Of a DNA stretch of 64,000 bases, positions 1-6,148 are shown in pieces; the first letter of the stretch is position 1, and each line of letters opens with the position of its first letter. The stretch is from contig NZ_CP090364.1 in assembly GCF_021432065.1 (NCBI RefSeq), forward strand, positions 1,054,001 through 1,118,000, written 5' to 3'. The position numbers were made by a program, and so were the translations under genes. This DNA comes from Photobacterium sp. TLY01. Its GTDB lineage: Bacteria; Pseudomonadota; Gammaproteobacteria; Enterobacterales; Vibrionaceae. The notes beneath the pieces were generated by a model. That model was not told the origin of the DNA, did no database searches, and saw only the letters and a program-made list of their open reading frames with translations.

Positions 1-1
1 G

Positions 2-487
2 TCAGTGCTCAAACCGCTGGGATTTGCCATGAGCGCCGTGGACGTTGCCCAAGGGCTGGCCAGTGGAAACATGGAGCAGACCGGGGCAGCCGTTGGTGAT
101 TTGGGTGGCTCATTGGGTGGGGCCAGTCTGGGGGCGGCCATCGGTACCGCTATTTTGCCCGGCGTCGGTACTGTGCTGGGTGGCATTGCCGGCTCCATCA
201 TTGGTGGTATGGGTGGCGAGATGATCGGCGGTTGGTTTGGCAAAAAGCTGGAATCACCAGACCAGATTGCAGAGAAAGTGAAATCCGTCGAGCAGAAAGA
301 AGCGTTAGCACGGCAGCAACCGCCTGTGCATTTTGCCCCTGTCATTCAGGTGAATGCCTCACCTGGGCAAGACCCCAAAGATATCGCCCGGGAAGCCATC
401 CAGCAGATGAACGATCAATACGCCTCGCTTATGGGTGGCAACACCATTTCAACGCAATTGGGCTATGCAGCCATTGATCAGGGGTAG
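2..487 (+). CDS. Phage tail tape-measure protein, C-terminal end (partial)
   Basis: The reading frame is open to the left edge, so only about the last 161 codons of a much larger gene are seen. The visible part has a glycine- and alanine-rich hydrophobic stretch (about residues 30-80), with the GAAIGTA and GSIIGGMGG type repeats common near the end of P2-type tape-measure proteins, followed by a polar tail. In the family this protein sets tail length and lies inside the tail tube. The call rests mainly on position just before gpU, gpX and gpD, plus this composition. A GTG at 5 is an internal codon rather than a likely start. Confidence 0.75.
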   Translation, partial: SVLKPLGFAMSAVDVAQGLASGNMEQTGAAVGDLGGSLGGASLGAAIGTAILPGVGTVLGGIAGSIIGGMGGEMIGGWFGKKLESPDQIAEKVKSVEQKEALARQQPPVHFAPVIQVNASPGQDPKDIAREAIQQMNDQYASLMGGNTISTQLGYAAIDQG

Positions 488-495
488 AGGGGAAG

Positions 496-870
496 ATGCA
501 TCACTTAGTGATTGGTGAATTTGTGTTTAGTGTCGGGGGCAAAACGCCCCTGACGCGTTTTAACCGGACAACACCTGGTGCTTTCAGTGAAGTGGCGATC
601 ATTGATGGCGCCCGTTCTGAACGTACCGGACGGCCGCTGGAATCTATCGATTTATCGGCAAAATGGCTGCAATACGGAGCCACAGCCAAGGTGGACAAGA
701 TCCGCGCTTTGATTGATGAACCTCAGCAAGTCAGCGACGGCCAAGGCAACAATCTCGGGCGCTGGACTATTCGCAACCTCACCGAAGGCAAAACCGAATT
801 TATTCACGATGGCCGGGCCATGGTCACCGACGTACAGCTGCAGCTGTTGGAGTACCGCAATGAAGATTAA
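496..870 (+). CDS. Phage tail protein, P2 gpU family
   Basis: This 124-residue protein matches the gpU tail family in size and in its features: an N-terminal beta-rich segment, the FNRTTPGAFSEVAIIDG region, and a C-terminal part ending in a QLQLLEYRNED-type tail. In P2-like myophages gpU acts at the head-proximal end of the tail and is needed for tail completion. The start ATG has a good ribosome site (GAGGGGAAG directly before it). It lies 8 bp after the tape-measure gene, and its last 11 bases overlap the gpX start, as expected in a tightly packed late operon. Confidence 0.85.
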   Translation: MHHLVIGEFVFSVGGKTPLTRFNRTTPGAFSEVAIIDGARSERTGRPLESIDLSAKWLQYGATAKVDKIRALIDEPQQVSDGQGNNLGRWTIRNLTEGKTEFIHDGRAMVTDVQLQLLEYRNED

Positions 871-1063
871 AGCCCCCGGCGGTGAGCTGGTGACAGACTT
901 TCTATTTAAGCAGCTCGGGCAGGATGATGATGCCCTTGAAGCTGCGTTTTATAGGCTAAACCCGCATGTGCGGGGTGAGCTTTTCACCGCAGAGACATAC
1001 GTGCTTCTGCCGGAAGCCACCCGTATACCCAATGTGAAAAAGGTAACAAGGAGCTGGGATTGA
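860..1063 (+). CDS. Phage tail protein, P2 gpX family
   Basis: A 67-residue protein starting at the ATG at 860, inside the end of the gpU gene. It has the short LysM-like layout of gpX proteins: a polar start, DALEAAFYRLNPHV in the middle and LLPEATRIPN near the end. In P2-like phages gpX is a small tail protein, probably binding peptidoglycan or helping baseplate assembly. A longer frame reaching back to 713 exists but runs inside gpU and is not needed. The stop TGA shares one base with the next start (TGATG), a sign of translational coupling to gpD. Confidence 0.85.
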   Translation: MKIKAPGGELVTDFLFKQLGQDDDALEAAFYRLNPHVRGELFTAETYVLLPEATRIPNVKKVTRSWD

Positions 1064-2046
1064 TGATCACGTTAGAAGGCAAACATGCCGACATGATGAT
1101 GTCGCGGCTGAAAAGCTGGCGGCTGGAAGATGGCAACGGACTGGAAGGGGATTCCCTCACGCTGGTTCTCAACTCAGACGATATCGACGGCTTGCCGCCC
1201 AAAGGTGAGCAGTACCTGGTGAAATTGGGTGAGGTGGTGCGCGACACCTTTCAGATCTCAAAGCGCAGCTTTGGCCTGTCGCCCCGGGAAGTCACCCTTG
1301 TGTGCACCGTGGCCCCATTTTCAATTAAAGATTCAACAGGCTACCGGGAACGCAAAAGCGCGAGCTGGGATAAAACAACATTGGGCCAGATCGTCAGTGA
1401 CTGTGTGACACCACATGGTTATGCCATTTTTGTTCACCCCAGATTACAGAAAATTGAAATCGAACATATCGACCGAACCGACGAAAGCACGCAACCATTT
1501 TTATCGCGCCTAGCGAAACAGTTCGATGCGATTGCCAAGCCGGTCAACGACACCTTTGTCGTGGTGCCGATTGGTGAATTGAAATCGGCTACGGGCAAAG
1601 CGATTGAAACCATCACACTTTCATTGCCGCAAGGCAACCAACCCGGCAGTGCTCAGTTTGTGAATGTGAGTGGTGATCTTGATGGTCGGAACAATTTCAA
1701 CGGCGTCCGGGCTTTTTATGTATCCACAAATGATGGGACAAAACAGGAAGTGAAGGTGGGAGCTAGCCCGTTCAAGTTACTGGGCAAAGACAAGAACAGC
1801 AAAACCGAAGCTGAGCAGGCCTGCGCTGCAGAGCTTCGGAAGCTGCAACGGGAAGGGCGCAAGCTGACTATTGATGCTCCGGCGAACCCGGCCGCGTTTG
1901 CCGAAGGGCTGATTGTGCTCGATGGCTCTTTTCCTTCGGTTGCTGCCGGAACATACAGCATCGACCGGGTTTCCATCTCTGGCCAGGGCCAGCAACCGAA
2001 CCGAATGTCTATCAACGCAACGTTAACGGGCGACATGCATGAATAA
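1063..2046 (+). CDS. Phage late control protein D (gpD), tail hub
   Basis: A 327-residue protein of the gpD (late control D) family. Visible hallmarks are the KRSFGLSPREVTL segment, the YRERKSASWDKTTLGQI motif around residues 90-105, and the EIEHIDRTDEST and FLSRLAKQFDAIAK segments. In P2-like phages gpD forms the tail hub at the baseplate, a VgrG/gp27-type fold, despite its old name. The start is taken as the ATG at 1063, which overlaps the gpX stop by one base; a TTG at 1060 in frame is less likely. The end overlaps the integrase start by 8 bp. Confidence 0.88.
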   Translation: MITLEGKHADMMMSRLKSWRLEDGNGLEGDSLTLVLNSDDIDGLPPKGEQYLVKLGEVVRDTFQISKRSFGLSPREVTLVCTVAPFSIKDSTGYRERKSASWDKTTLGQIVSDCVTPHGYAIFVHPRLQKIEIEHIDRTDESTQPFLSRLAKQFDAIAKPVNDTFVVVPIGELKSATGKAIETITLSLPQGNQPGSAQFVNVSGDLDGRNNFNGVRAFYVSTNDGTKQEVKVGASPFKLLGKDKNSKTEAEQACAAELRKLQREGRKLTIDAPANPAAFAEGLIVLDGSFPSVAAGTYSIDRVSISGQGQQPNRMSINATLTGDMHE

Positions 2047-3313
2047 CCTGAAACTCAACGCAAACGCATACAGTGCTAAAACCATCTCTTTGAAAATCTC
2101 CGACACCCAAATCAACAAGCACCTGCGCGATCCGCGTATTCATCAGCTCAAAGATGAGCGTTGCTCGCTGTACCTGAAATTCAACAAGAAACGCATGGGC
2201 GGTACCTGGGTGCTGATGGAGTACAAAGACGGCAAGCAGTTTGGACACCGAATTGGCAAATGGCCGGCTTTACCTGCCAAGCACATTATGGAGGTGGTTG
2301 GACACGCAAAGAAGCAGCTTTCGTCAGGAAAACCGATTGACTACAGCGGCTTTGAAACCGTTGATCAAGTGGTGAACTGGCACATTGAGCGAGAGTTTAA
2401 AATCAAGCAATCGTCTAAGGCGCGGCTCAATAACCTGAAAAGTATGGGGGAGCTGCATCTGTGCAGTATTTTCGAAGGTCATCCGGCATTAAAGCTCGAA
2501 CATCAGACGATAGACAGCAAGCTCATTCAGCCCATGTTTAAGCAGGGATATTCGGTGAGCTATGTGCGGGCCAACTTCAACTTACTGAAAACGGCTTATT
2601 CAACGGCAAAACGTCTCGGACAGATCAACTCCAACCCCTTAGTGGGTGTGGGATTTAAGCAGTTTTTTGGTGAAACGTTCTCGGTGTCGGCGGCGCAAGT
2701 GAAAGGGTGCAGACTCAATACCGACCAGATGCCGGCACTGCTGATGAATGCTCAGCAGCAACTTCCCATGGCACGCATGCTGGTGACGATGATTGCCGCC
2801 CATGGTTCGCGAATTGGAGAAACACGGATGGCGAATTGGCAGCACATTGATTTCACTCGGCGGTGCTGGTCCATCCCCAAAGAGAACACTAAGAATGGCA
2901 AGGCGATGGAATATCCGTTAACGCCTGGCATGGTTGAATTGCTTCGCTCATATCAGCAGTGGCTGTTTGAGCTAGGTTACAAAGGCAACTTTTTGTTTCC
3001 GGCCAGTAAAAAGGATCAGGACCCAATTTACAGTGCTGCTGCCTGTGAGTGGGTGAAGTCAGTTTCGAAAGGTCAGTGGACGTCCCATGACATCCGGAAG
3101 CGGGCAAGGTCAATCTGGCTGGAGCTGGGCATTGATTACATCATCTGTGAGTCATTGCTGAACCATTCACGGGATATGCTGGATCAAGCCTATATCCACA
3201 CGCACATGACGCTGCAGAAGAAAGAAGCGCTGGAAACGTACCACAACTGGCTGAATTCCTGCTGGCAAGACTGGCTATTACCTATTTCGATTTCTTCACG
3301 CATAGCCGCTTAG
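2039..3313 (+). CDS. int: Tyrosine recombinase / phage integrase
   Basis: A 424-residue site-specific recombinase expected to insert and excise the prophage. Catalytic residues are visible: Arg258 in HGSRIGE, lysines at 281-288, His350 and Arg353 in SHDIRKRAR, His376 in LLNHS and Tyr385 in AYIHT. The first 100 residues contain a beta-rich arm-binding segment (KRMGGTWVLMEYKDG) like that of many P4/P2-type integrases. The ATG at 2039 lies inside the gpD end (8-bp overlap), so translation is probably coupled to late transcription. That is unlike phage P2, where int lies beyond ogr and attP on the other strand. Confidence 0.92.
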   Translation: MNNLKLNANAYSAKTISLKISDTQINKHLRDPRIHQLKDERCSLYLKFNKKRMGGTWVLMEYKDGKQFGHRIGKWPALPAKHIMEVVGHAKKQLSSGKPIDYSGFETVDQVVNWHIEREFKIKQSSKARLNNLKSMGELHLCSIFEGHPALKLEHQTIDSKLIQPMFKQGYSVSYVRANFNLLKTAYSTAKRLGQINSNPLVGVGFKQFFGETFSVSAAQVKGCRLNTDQMPALLMNAQQQLPMARMLVTMIAAHGSRIGETRMANWQHIDFTRRCWSIPKENTKNGKAMEYPLTPGMVELLRSYQQWLFELGYKGNFLFPASKKDQDPIYSAAACEWVKSVSKGQWTSHDIRKRARSIWLELGIDYIICESLLNHSRDMLDQAYIHTHMTLQKKEALETYHNWLNSCWQDWLLPISISSRIAA

Positions 3314-3373
3314 GCTTCTCTTCATTTGGATCAATTGAAGATCCTCCGATAAACCTTACAGGATGATTCAAAA

Positions 3374-3661
3374 ATGGAAAAAAATGCTCAAATCGGGCAG
3401 ATCGACGCTCGTCTGGTGCAAGCTGCACGCCTGGTACCGCAACAGGTTGGACAGGTGAAGCTGAGTAAAACGCAACTGCGAGTGCTGCAGGCAATGATAA
3501 AAGGTGAGCAGGTCACACCGTCACAAATTGCGGAACGTTGCGACCTGTCGAACTCATGGGCGAGTACGTTACTGCGGCGGCTTTCTGAAAAAGCCTATGT
3601 CACCCGCCAGGCATTTGCGTGCCCTGCGGGTGGGGTTGAATACGTGTACGTTATCGCCTGA
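3374..3661 (+). CDS. Small winged-helix (MarR-like) DNA-binding protein
   Basis: A 95-residue protein. Residues 28-90 look like a winged helix: LSKTQLRVLQAMIKG, then a helix-turn-helix with TPSQIAERCDLSNSWASTLLRRL, then a wing. This resembles the DNA-binding core of MarR-type regulators, but the dimerisation helices of full MarR proteins are absent. It follows the integrase by 60 bp on the same strand, so it could control excision or late functions; this is inference. A weak AGGA precedes the ATG. It converges with the minus-strand operon, with only 9 bp between stops. Confidence 0.65.
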   Translation: MEKNAQIGQIDARLVQAARLVPQQVGQVKLSKTQLRVLQAMIKGEQVTPSQIAERCDLSNSWASTLLRRLSEKAYVTRQAFACPAGGVEYVYVIA

Positions 3662-3670
3662 CAATTCATA

Positions 3671-4111
3671 TCAATCAATTTTTCGATTGCGATATTTACG
3701 CTGATATTCTCTTGCCCGATCTGCATCACGACCATCAGCGCGCTTCGCACCAGGCGGTAACTGTTCATGCGGGATTTGGCTGGCGCGTTCTGCCTGTGCT
3801 GCTAAATCGAAGTCACGTCGCTGACCTCGACCAGCCGTTCGTGCAATGTCAGAAGCGGAAGCTAGGTGCTTTGTGTCAATCCGCCCCTCTGTCCGCATCC
3901 GCAGCAGTTTTTCCCGCTGTTGAGCGCGATAGGTTTGGCCAGCTAACGGTGCGCTCACCGGTAGGTTGTATTTCTCACGGTATTCCTCAGAGGTCATGTG
4001 ATGCGTGCGGCGTATGTGGTGTGGTAGAAAGGCAAATGTCCTGCCACATTCCAAACATTTAATATGTTCATGGCTGAGGTATTCAGCCACCTCTTCGGCG
4101 CTGGTAAACAT
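3671..4111 (-). CDS. MucR/Ros-type zinc-finger transcription regulator
   Basis: A 146-residue protein. Residues 15-50 carry the MucR/Ros signature: KCLECGRTF, a CxxC pair, then HHIRRTHH as the histidine ligands, followed by MTSEEYREKYNLP, which matches the helix after the finger in MucR proteins. Family members bind AT-rich DNA and regulate transcription. The C-terminal half is basic and glutamine/arginine rich (QRREFDL-type and EYQRKYRNRK segments), with no known domain. The start overlaps the stop of the upstream 114-residue gene by one base. The family is best known from alphaproteobacteria, so presence here is likely phage-borne. Confidence 0.75.
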   Translation of the reverse strand: MFTSAEEVAEYLSHEHIKCLECGRTFAFLPHHIRRTHHMTSEEYREKYNLPVSAPLAGQTYRAQQREKLLRMRTEGRIDTKHLASASDIARTAGRGQRRDFDLAAQAERASQIPHEQLPPGAKRADGRDADRAREYQRKYRNRKID

Positions 4112-4455
4112 CAGTAACCTAGACGTTCCACTAGTGCTAGTTTCTGCGCGTAGTTGGCAGTTGAGAGTTTCTGATACAGCGAGGTTGCAGCCGCATCATT
4201 CTCAGCATAGCGGTCACTGTCCATAATCTCCAATTGCAGGCACTCTATCCAGCTTGGTTCAATGAATGACCCCTGACAAACGTTGTGTAGCACTTCAATC
4301 TCTTGTGGTGTTAATTCGATAGCATCAGAACGCAGCAGGTGTTCATAGCGATCCCATATCTGATTTAGCCTTGCGGTAACCCCCTGTTTTGATCGCTCTA
4401 AATTTTTTCGAAGCGTAGGGGACGGGGTAAATGATGGATTACGTGAAATTGTCAT
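4111..4455 (-). CDS. Prophage protein of unknown function (114 residues)
   Basis: I do not recognise this protein. It is soluble and mostly helical, with no signal peptide or membrane segment. Residues 20-60 contain SKQGVTARLNQIWDRYEHLL followed by an acidic TPQEIEVL segment, and the C-terminus is LSTANYAQKLALVERLGY. It is the middle gene of a three-gene minus-strand operon and overlaps the MucR-type gene by one base (TGATG), so the two are probably made together. A 7-bp hairpin lies between it and the upstream 53-residue gene. A function cannot be assigned from sequence alone. Confidence 0.7.
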   Translation of the reverse strand: MTISRNPSFTPSPTLRKNLERSKQGVTARLNQIWDRYEHLLRSDAIELTPQEIEVLHNVCQGSFIEPSWIECLQLEIMDSDRYAENDAAATSLYQKLSTANYAQKLALVERLGY

Positions 4456-4475
4456 TAGTCCTCTCTCAACAATTA

Positions 4476-4494
4476 GCCCGGCGCTTGGCCGGGC
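4476..4494 (-). other. Hairpin between two prophage genes
   Basis: A perfect 7-bp stem (GCCCGGC with GCCGGGC) and a 5-base loop lie between the 53-residue and 114-residue genes. No run of T follows on either strand, so it is not a standard terminator. It may stabilise the upstream message end or adjust expression along the operon. Confidence 0.55.
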
Positions 4495-4510
4495 ATCGAA
4501 TGTTCAGGTG

Positions 4511-4672
4511 TTATAGCCAAGCGTCCAGCTCGTTCAAAGCTGTCTCCAAGTCGCAGTCATTGCGAAACATGAATTCAATGATCTCTTGTTCACGTTCAAT
4601 GTCTGCAGCTTCAAAAAAACCGTCATTTGTGTAAGCAACTTGTGCGTCGTTGATAGTATTGAACTTTGTCAT
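4511..4672 (-). CDS. Small acidic prophage protein (53 residues)
   Basis: A short gene read from ATG at 4672 to TAA at 4511. It is preceded by a very good ribosome site, AAAGGAG seven bases before the ATG, which supports it as a real gene. The product is acidic and helical, with segments EAADIEREQEIIEFMF and CDLETALNELDAWL. It resembles the small orphan proteins phages make early, but no family is recognised. It is the first gene of the minus-strand operon, downstream of the palindromic operator at 4758-4779. Confidence 0.72.
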   Translation of the reverse strand: MTKFNTINDAQVAYTNDGFFEAADIEREQEIIEFMFRNDCDLETALNELDAWL

Positions 4673-4756
4673 ATTGGTATCTCCTTTGCCTCACCCACAT
4701 TATGTGCTTCGGCTCTCTGAGTGGGTTTCGGCCCATTGCCTCAACCTCTGATAAAC

Positions 4757-4785
4757 AGTGTATGACAGGTGTCATACACCTGCAA
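4757..4785 (-). promoter_or_regulatory. Predicted promoter with a palindromic operator for the minus-strand prophage operon
   Basis: The 22-bp sequence at 4758-4779 is a palindrome with 10-bp perfect arms (GTGTATGACA and its complement) around a GG centre. Read on the minus strand, TTGCAG (4785-4780) and TACACT (4762-4757) form -35 and -10 elements with an exact 17-bp spacer that the palindrome fills. A second overlapping dyad, CAGGTGT/ACACCTG, shares the site at 4766-4782. This is the layout of a repressor-controlled promoter. The binding protein is not known; the 3374 or 3671 products are candidates. Confidence 0.6.
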
Positions 4786-4805
4786 GGTATGCATTGGGTT
4801 TCTTG

Positions 4806-4821
4806 TGTGATTCATCTCACG
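4806..4821. promoter_or_regulatory. CRP-like site in the prophage control region
   Basis: TGTGA, six bases, then TCACG: nine of ten conserved positions of the CRP consensus with correct spacing. It is 27 bp from the palindromic operator, upstream of the predicted promoter at 4757-4785. Direct CRP control is an inference. Confidence 0.4.
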
Positions 4822-4904
4822 ATACAAACTGAAATCCGAATACAAAAAATAGGTTCTTCTGGAGCTGTAAACCCTGCAAACGAGGGCGACCCCCGCGATA
4901 GAAA

Positions 4905-4952
4905 AAATTTTCGGCCGCTATGGTCATCACCAACAGGTGCCCAGAGCGGCCG
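4905..4952 (-). terminator. Rho-independent terminator of the 73-residue gene
   Basis: An 8-bp stem (CGGCCGCT at 4912-4919 with AGCGGCCG at 4945-4952) encloses a long loop that can itself pair (CACC with GGTG). Read on the minus strand it is followed by AAAATTTTTTC, giving the T-run. Confidence 0.65.
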
Positions 4953-4975
4953 TATTTGTCGTTACTGCTTCTGAT

Positions 4976-4990
4976 GCGTTATGCGTAACG
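4976..4990. repeat. Left copy of a 15-bp dyad repeat
   Basis: GCGTTATGCGTAACG, itself an inverted repeat (GCGTTA/TAACGC when extended to 4991). A second copy with one base changed lies at 6026-6040. The two copies are in direct orientation and bracket the 73-residue gene and the LuxR-type gene. Confidence 0.5.
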
Positions 4991-5200
4991 CGTAATTTTT
5001 TCCTCTTCACTTACAACGGGTTCTGCATCAAAACTGGATGTTTTAGCGTTTATCTGCTTCGCTTTAAGTGAGGCGTAATCAGCAAGTAACTCAATGAGAC
5101 TATATTCAAACGAATTTGACTCAATATGCTCAGTCAGAATGCAGAGCGTGTTTGATATACCGTTGAGAGCGTGTGTAGCATTGTTGATTCTGTCTTCCAT
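4979..5200 (-). CDS. Prophage protein of unknown function (73 residues)
   Basis: A small protein that I do not recognise. It is predicted to be helical: residues 1-50 form amphipathic helices (MEDRINNATHALNGISNTL and LIELLADYASLKAKQ), with a polar, acidic tail (EPVVSEEEKITRYA). It has no signal peptide or membrane segment. It is transcribed away from the LuxR-type gene at 5336 and shares a 135-bp AT-rich control region with it, so the two may form a functional pair. A clear terminator follows. The codons at its end overlap one of two 15-bp dyad repeats that flank the pair. Confidence 0.6.
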   Translation of the reverse strand: MEDRINNATHALNGISNTLCILTEHIESNSFEYSLIELLADYASLKAKQINAKTSSFDAEPVVSEEEKITRYA

Positions 5201-5294
5201 GTAATTTCCAACTGAAAGTTTAACGATATCAATGTGATGTAACTTTATGATTGTTTTCGTCAGAAAGGTTACTCAACTGTGTGAACAACTGAAA

Positions 5295-5309
5295 GGGGAA
5301 GATTTCCCC
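5295..5309. promoter_or_regulatory. Palindrome upstream of the LuxR-type gene
   Basis: GGGGAA-GAT-TTCCCC, a perfect 6-bp dyad with a 3-base centre, 27 bp before the proposed start of the LuxR-type regulator. It could be an autoregulatory operator or a leader hairpin; the sequence does not decide. Confidence 0.4.
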
Positions 5310-5335
5310 AATAAAACAGGCAAAGTTGATCTGTC

Positions 5336-6013
5336 TTGCAAACATTTGAAGAAAATAGCAGTTTCCTTCATCAGCTAGCTGACCACTACATCACTGCGAA
5401 CCATATAATCTTACTGTATGACAAGTTTGGTAAACAAATGGGCAGAGCAGCGAAGTTTCAAAATTGTGTAGGTGTTGATTCGTTGGCTGATGTTCAAGAA
5501 GAACTGTGGAAAAACCATCCCAGGCTTGCTAACTCGTACGAACAGCAAGTGGAGTTGATATTGTCTACTGCACGTCCCATAGTCACAATTGATTACATTC
5601 GAAGCCGAGATTCAGTTGGATCAATCATTAAGTTTTATAAGAGGCCGATTAAGTCTAGATCCCAGATTGTTGGTGTAGAGTTTTGTGGTTTTCAAGTCTT
5701 GGCTGCTGATTTGTTCGTGACACAGCTTCTTAACCTTCCCACTAGAAACCCATCTCGGCATGATATAAAAATATCCGAAATTGATGCCCAGATACTGCTC
5801 TTGATCAAGCATGGTTATAATGCAAAATTTGCTGGCGAAGTTGTGAATATTTCTCATAAAGCCGTGAATAAGCGGCTGGAAAGGCTGATGGTGATGCTGG
5901 AATTGTCCTCACGAATTGAGCTTATTGAAGTGTTACGTTCTGAAGAAATGCTGAGAATAATCATTGATAAGCTGGTGACCGTTTCTCATTCTAAATTGCT
6001 TAGTTCTCTATAA
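5336..6013 (+). CDS. LuxR-type transcription regulator with an N-terminal PAS-like domain
   Basis: A 225-residue protein. Residues about 148-205 form a GerE/LuxR helix-turn-helix: ISEIDAQILLLIKHG, then FAGEVVNISHKAVNKRLERL and a C-terminal SRIELIEVL, matching the usual LTxREx...IAxxLxIS...TVxxH layout. Residues 10-130 look like a PAS-type sensor (IILLYDKFGKQMG near the start), not an acyl-homoserine-lactone domain. A stop at 5327 limits the start; TTG at 5336 is the first option and has no clear ribosome site, so the true start may be further in. Base composition is AT-rich compared with the host genes, which suits phage cargo. Confidence 0.7.
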   Translation: MQTFEENSSFLHQLADHYITANHIILLYDKFGKQMGRAAKFQNCVGVDSLADVQEELWKNHPRLANSYEQQVELILSTARPIVTIDYIRSRDSVGSIIKFYKRPIKSRSQIVGVEFCGFQVLAADLFVTQLLNLPTRNPSRHDIKISEIDAQILLLIKHGYNAKFAGEVVNISHKAVNKRLERLMVMLELSSRIELIEVLRSEEMLRIIIDKLVTVSHSKLLSSL

Positions 6014-6025
6014 CTCAAGATCATA

Positions 6026-6040
6026 GCGTTATTCGTAACG
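6026..6040. repeat. Right copy of a 15-bp dyad repeat; candidate prophage edge
   Basis: GCGTTATTCGTAACG, 14 of 15 bases the same as 4976-4990. It lies 12 bp after the last prophage gene and 6 bp before the sigma-32-type promoter of htpG, so it is where a right attachment site would be expected. Whether it is an att core, an operator or chance is not shown by this window. Confidence 0.4.
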
Positions 6041-6045
6041 GAGCA

Positions 6046-6073
6046 CTTGAAAACTAGATAGACGGCCGCATAT
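6046..6073 (+). promoter_or_regulatory. Sigma-32-type heat-shock promoter of htpG
   Basis: CTTGAAA (6046-6052), 13 bases, then CCGCATAT (6066-6073). This matches the sigma-32 consensus (CTTGAAA and CCCCATnT) with one mismatch and near-ideal spacing, 75 bp before the htpG start. It shows that the prophage did not remove heat-shock control. Confidence 0.75.
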
Positions 6074-6148
6074 CTAATCCCAAGCGTGACACTAACAAAC
6101 TGAAATGTGTACCAACTTGTGTACCAGTAAAAACGTTGGGATAGAGAT

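Larger units (their letters stand above)
4673..4978. other. Prophage intergenic control region
   Basis: About 300 bp between two minus-strand prophage genes. It holds the palindromic promoter/operator, a CRP-like site and the terminator of the 73-residue gene. A plus-strand open frame spans it but has no ribosome site and would cross all of these elements, so no gene is called. Confidence 0.6.
1..6040. mobile_element. Right-hand part of a P2-like prophage
   Basis: The segment holds tail genes in P2 order (tape-measure end, U, X, D), a tyrosine integrase, small regulators and unknown genes, and ends just before the htpG promoter. The left end lies outside the window. The right limit is inferred: the htpG sigma-32-type promoter begins at 6046 and must be host DNA, and the last phage-like gene stops at 6013. 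No att core can be proven without the other end. Gene density, overlapping starts and stops, and the lack of core metabolic genes agree with a prophage. Nothing in the visible part is obviously broken, so it may be intact. Confidence 0.85.

Noticed and set aside
4666..4974. Plus-strand open frame of 102 codons in the prophage control region
   Set aside because: It has no ribosome site, spans the palindromic promoter, the CRP-like site and a terminator, and its product has no recognisable feature.
5336..6013. Quorum-sensing LuxR (autoinducer-binding) receptor
   Set aside because: The N-terminal part lacks the conserved Trp, Tyr and Asp pattern of the acyl-homoserine-lactone pocket, and there is no luxI-type gene near.
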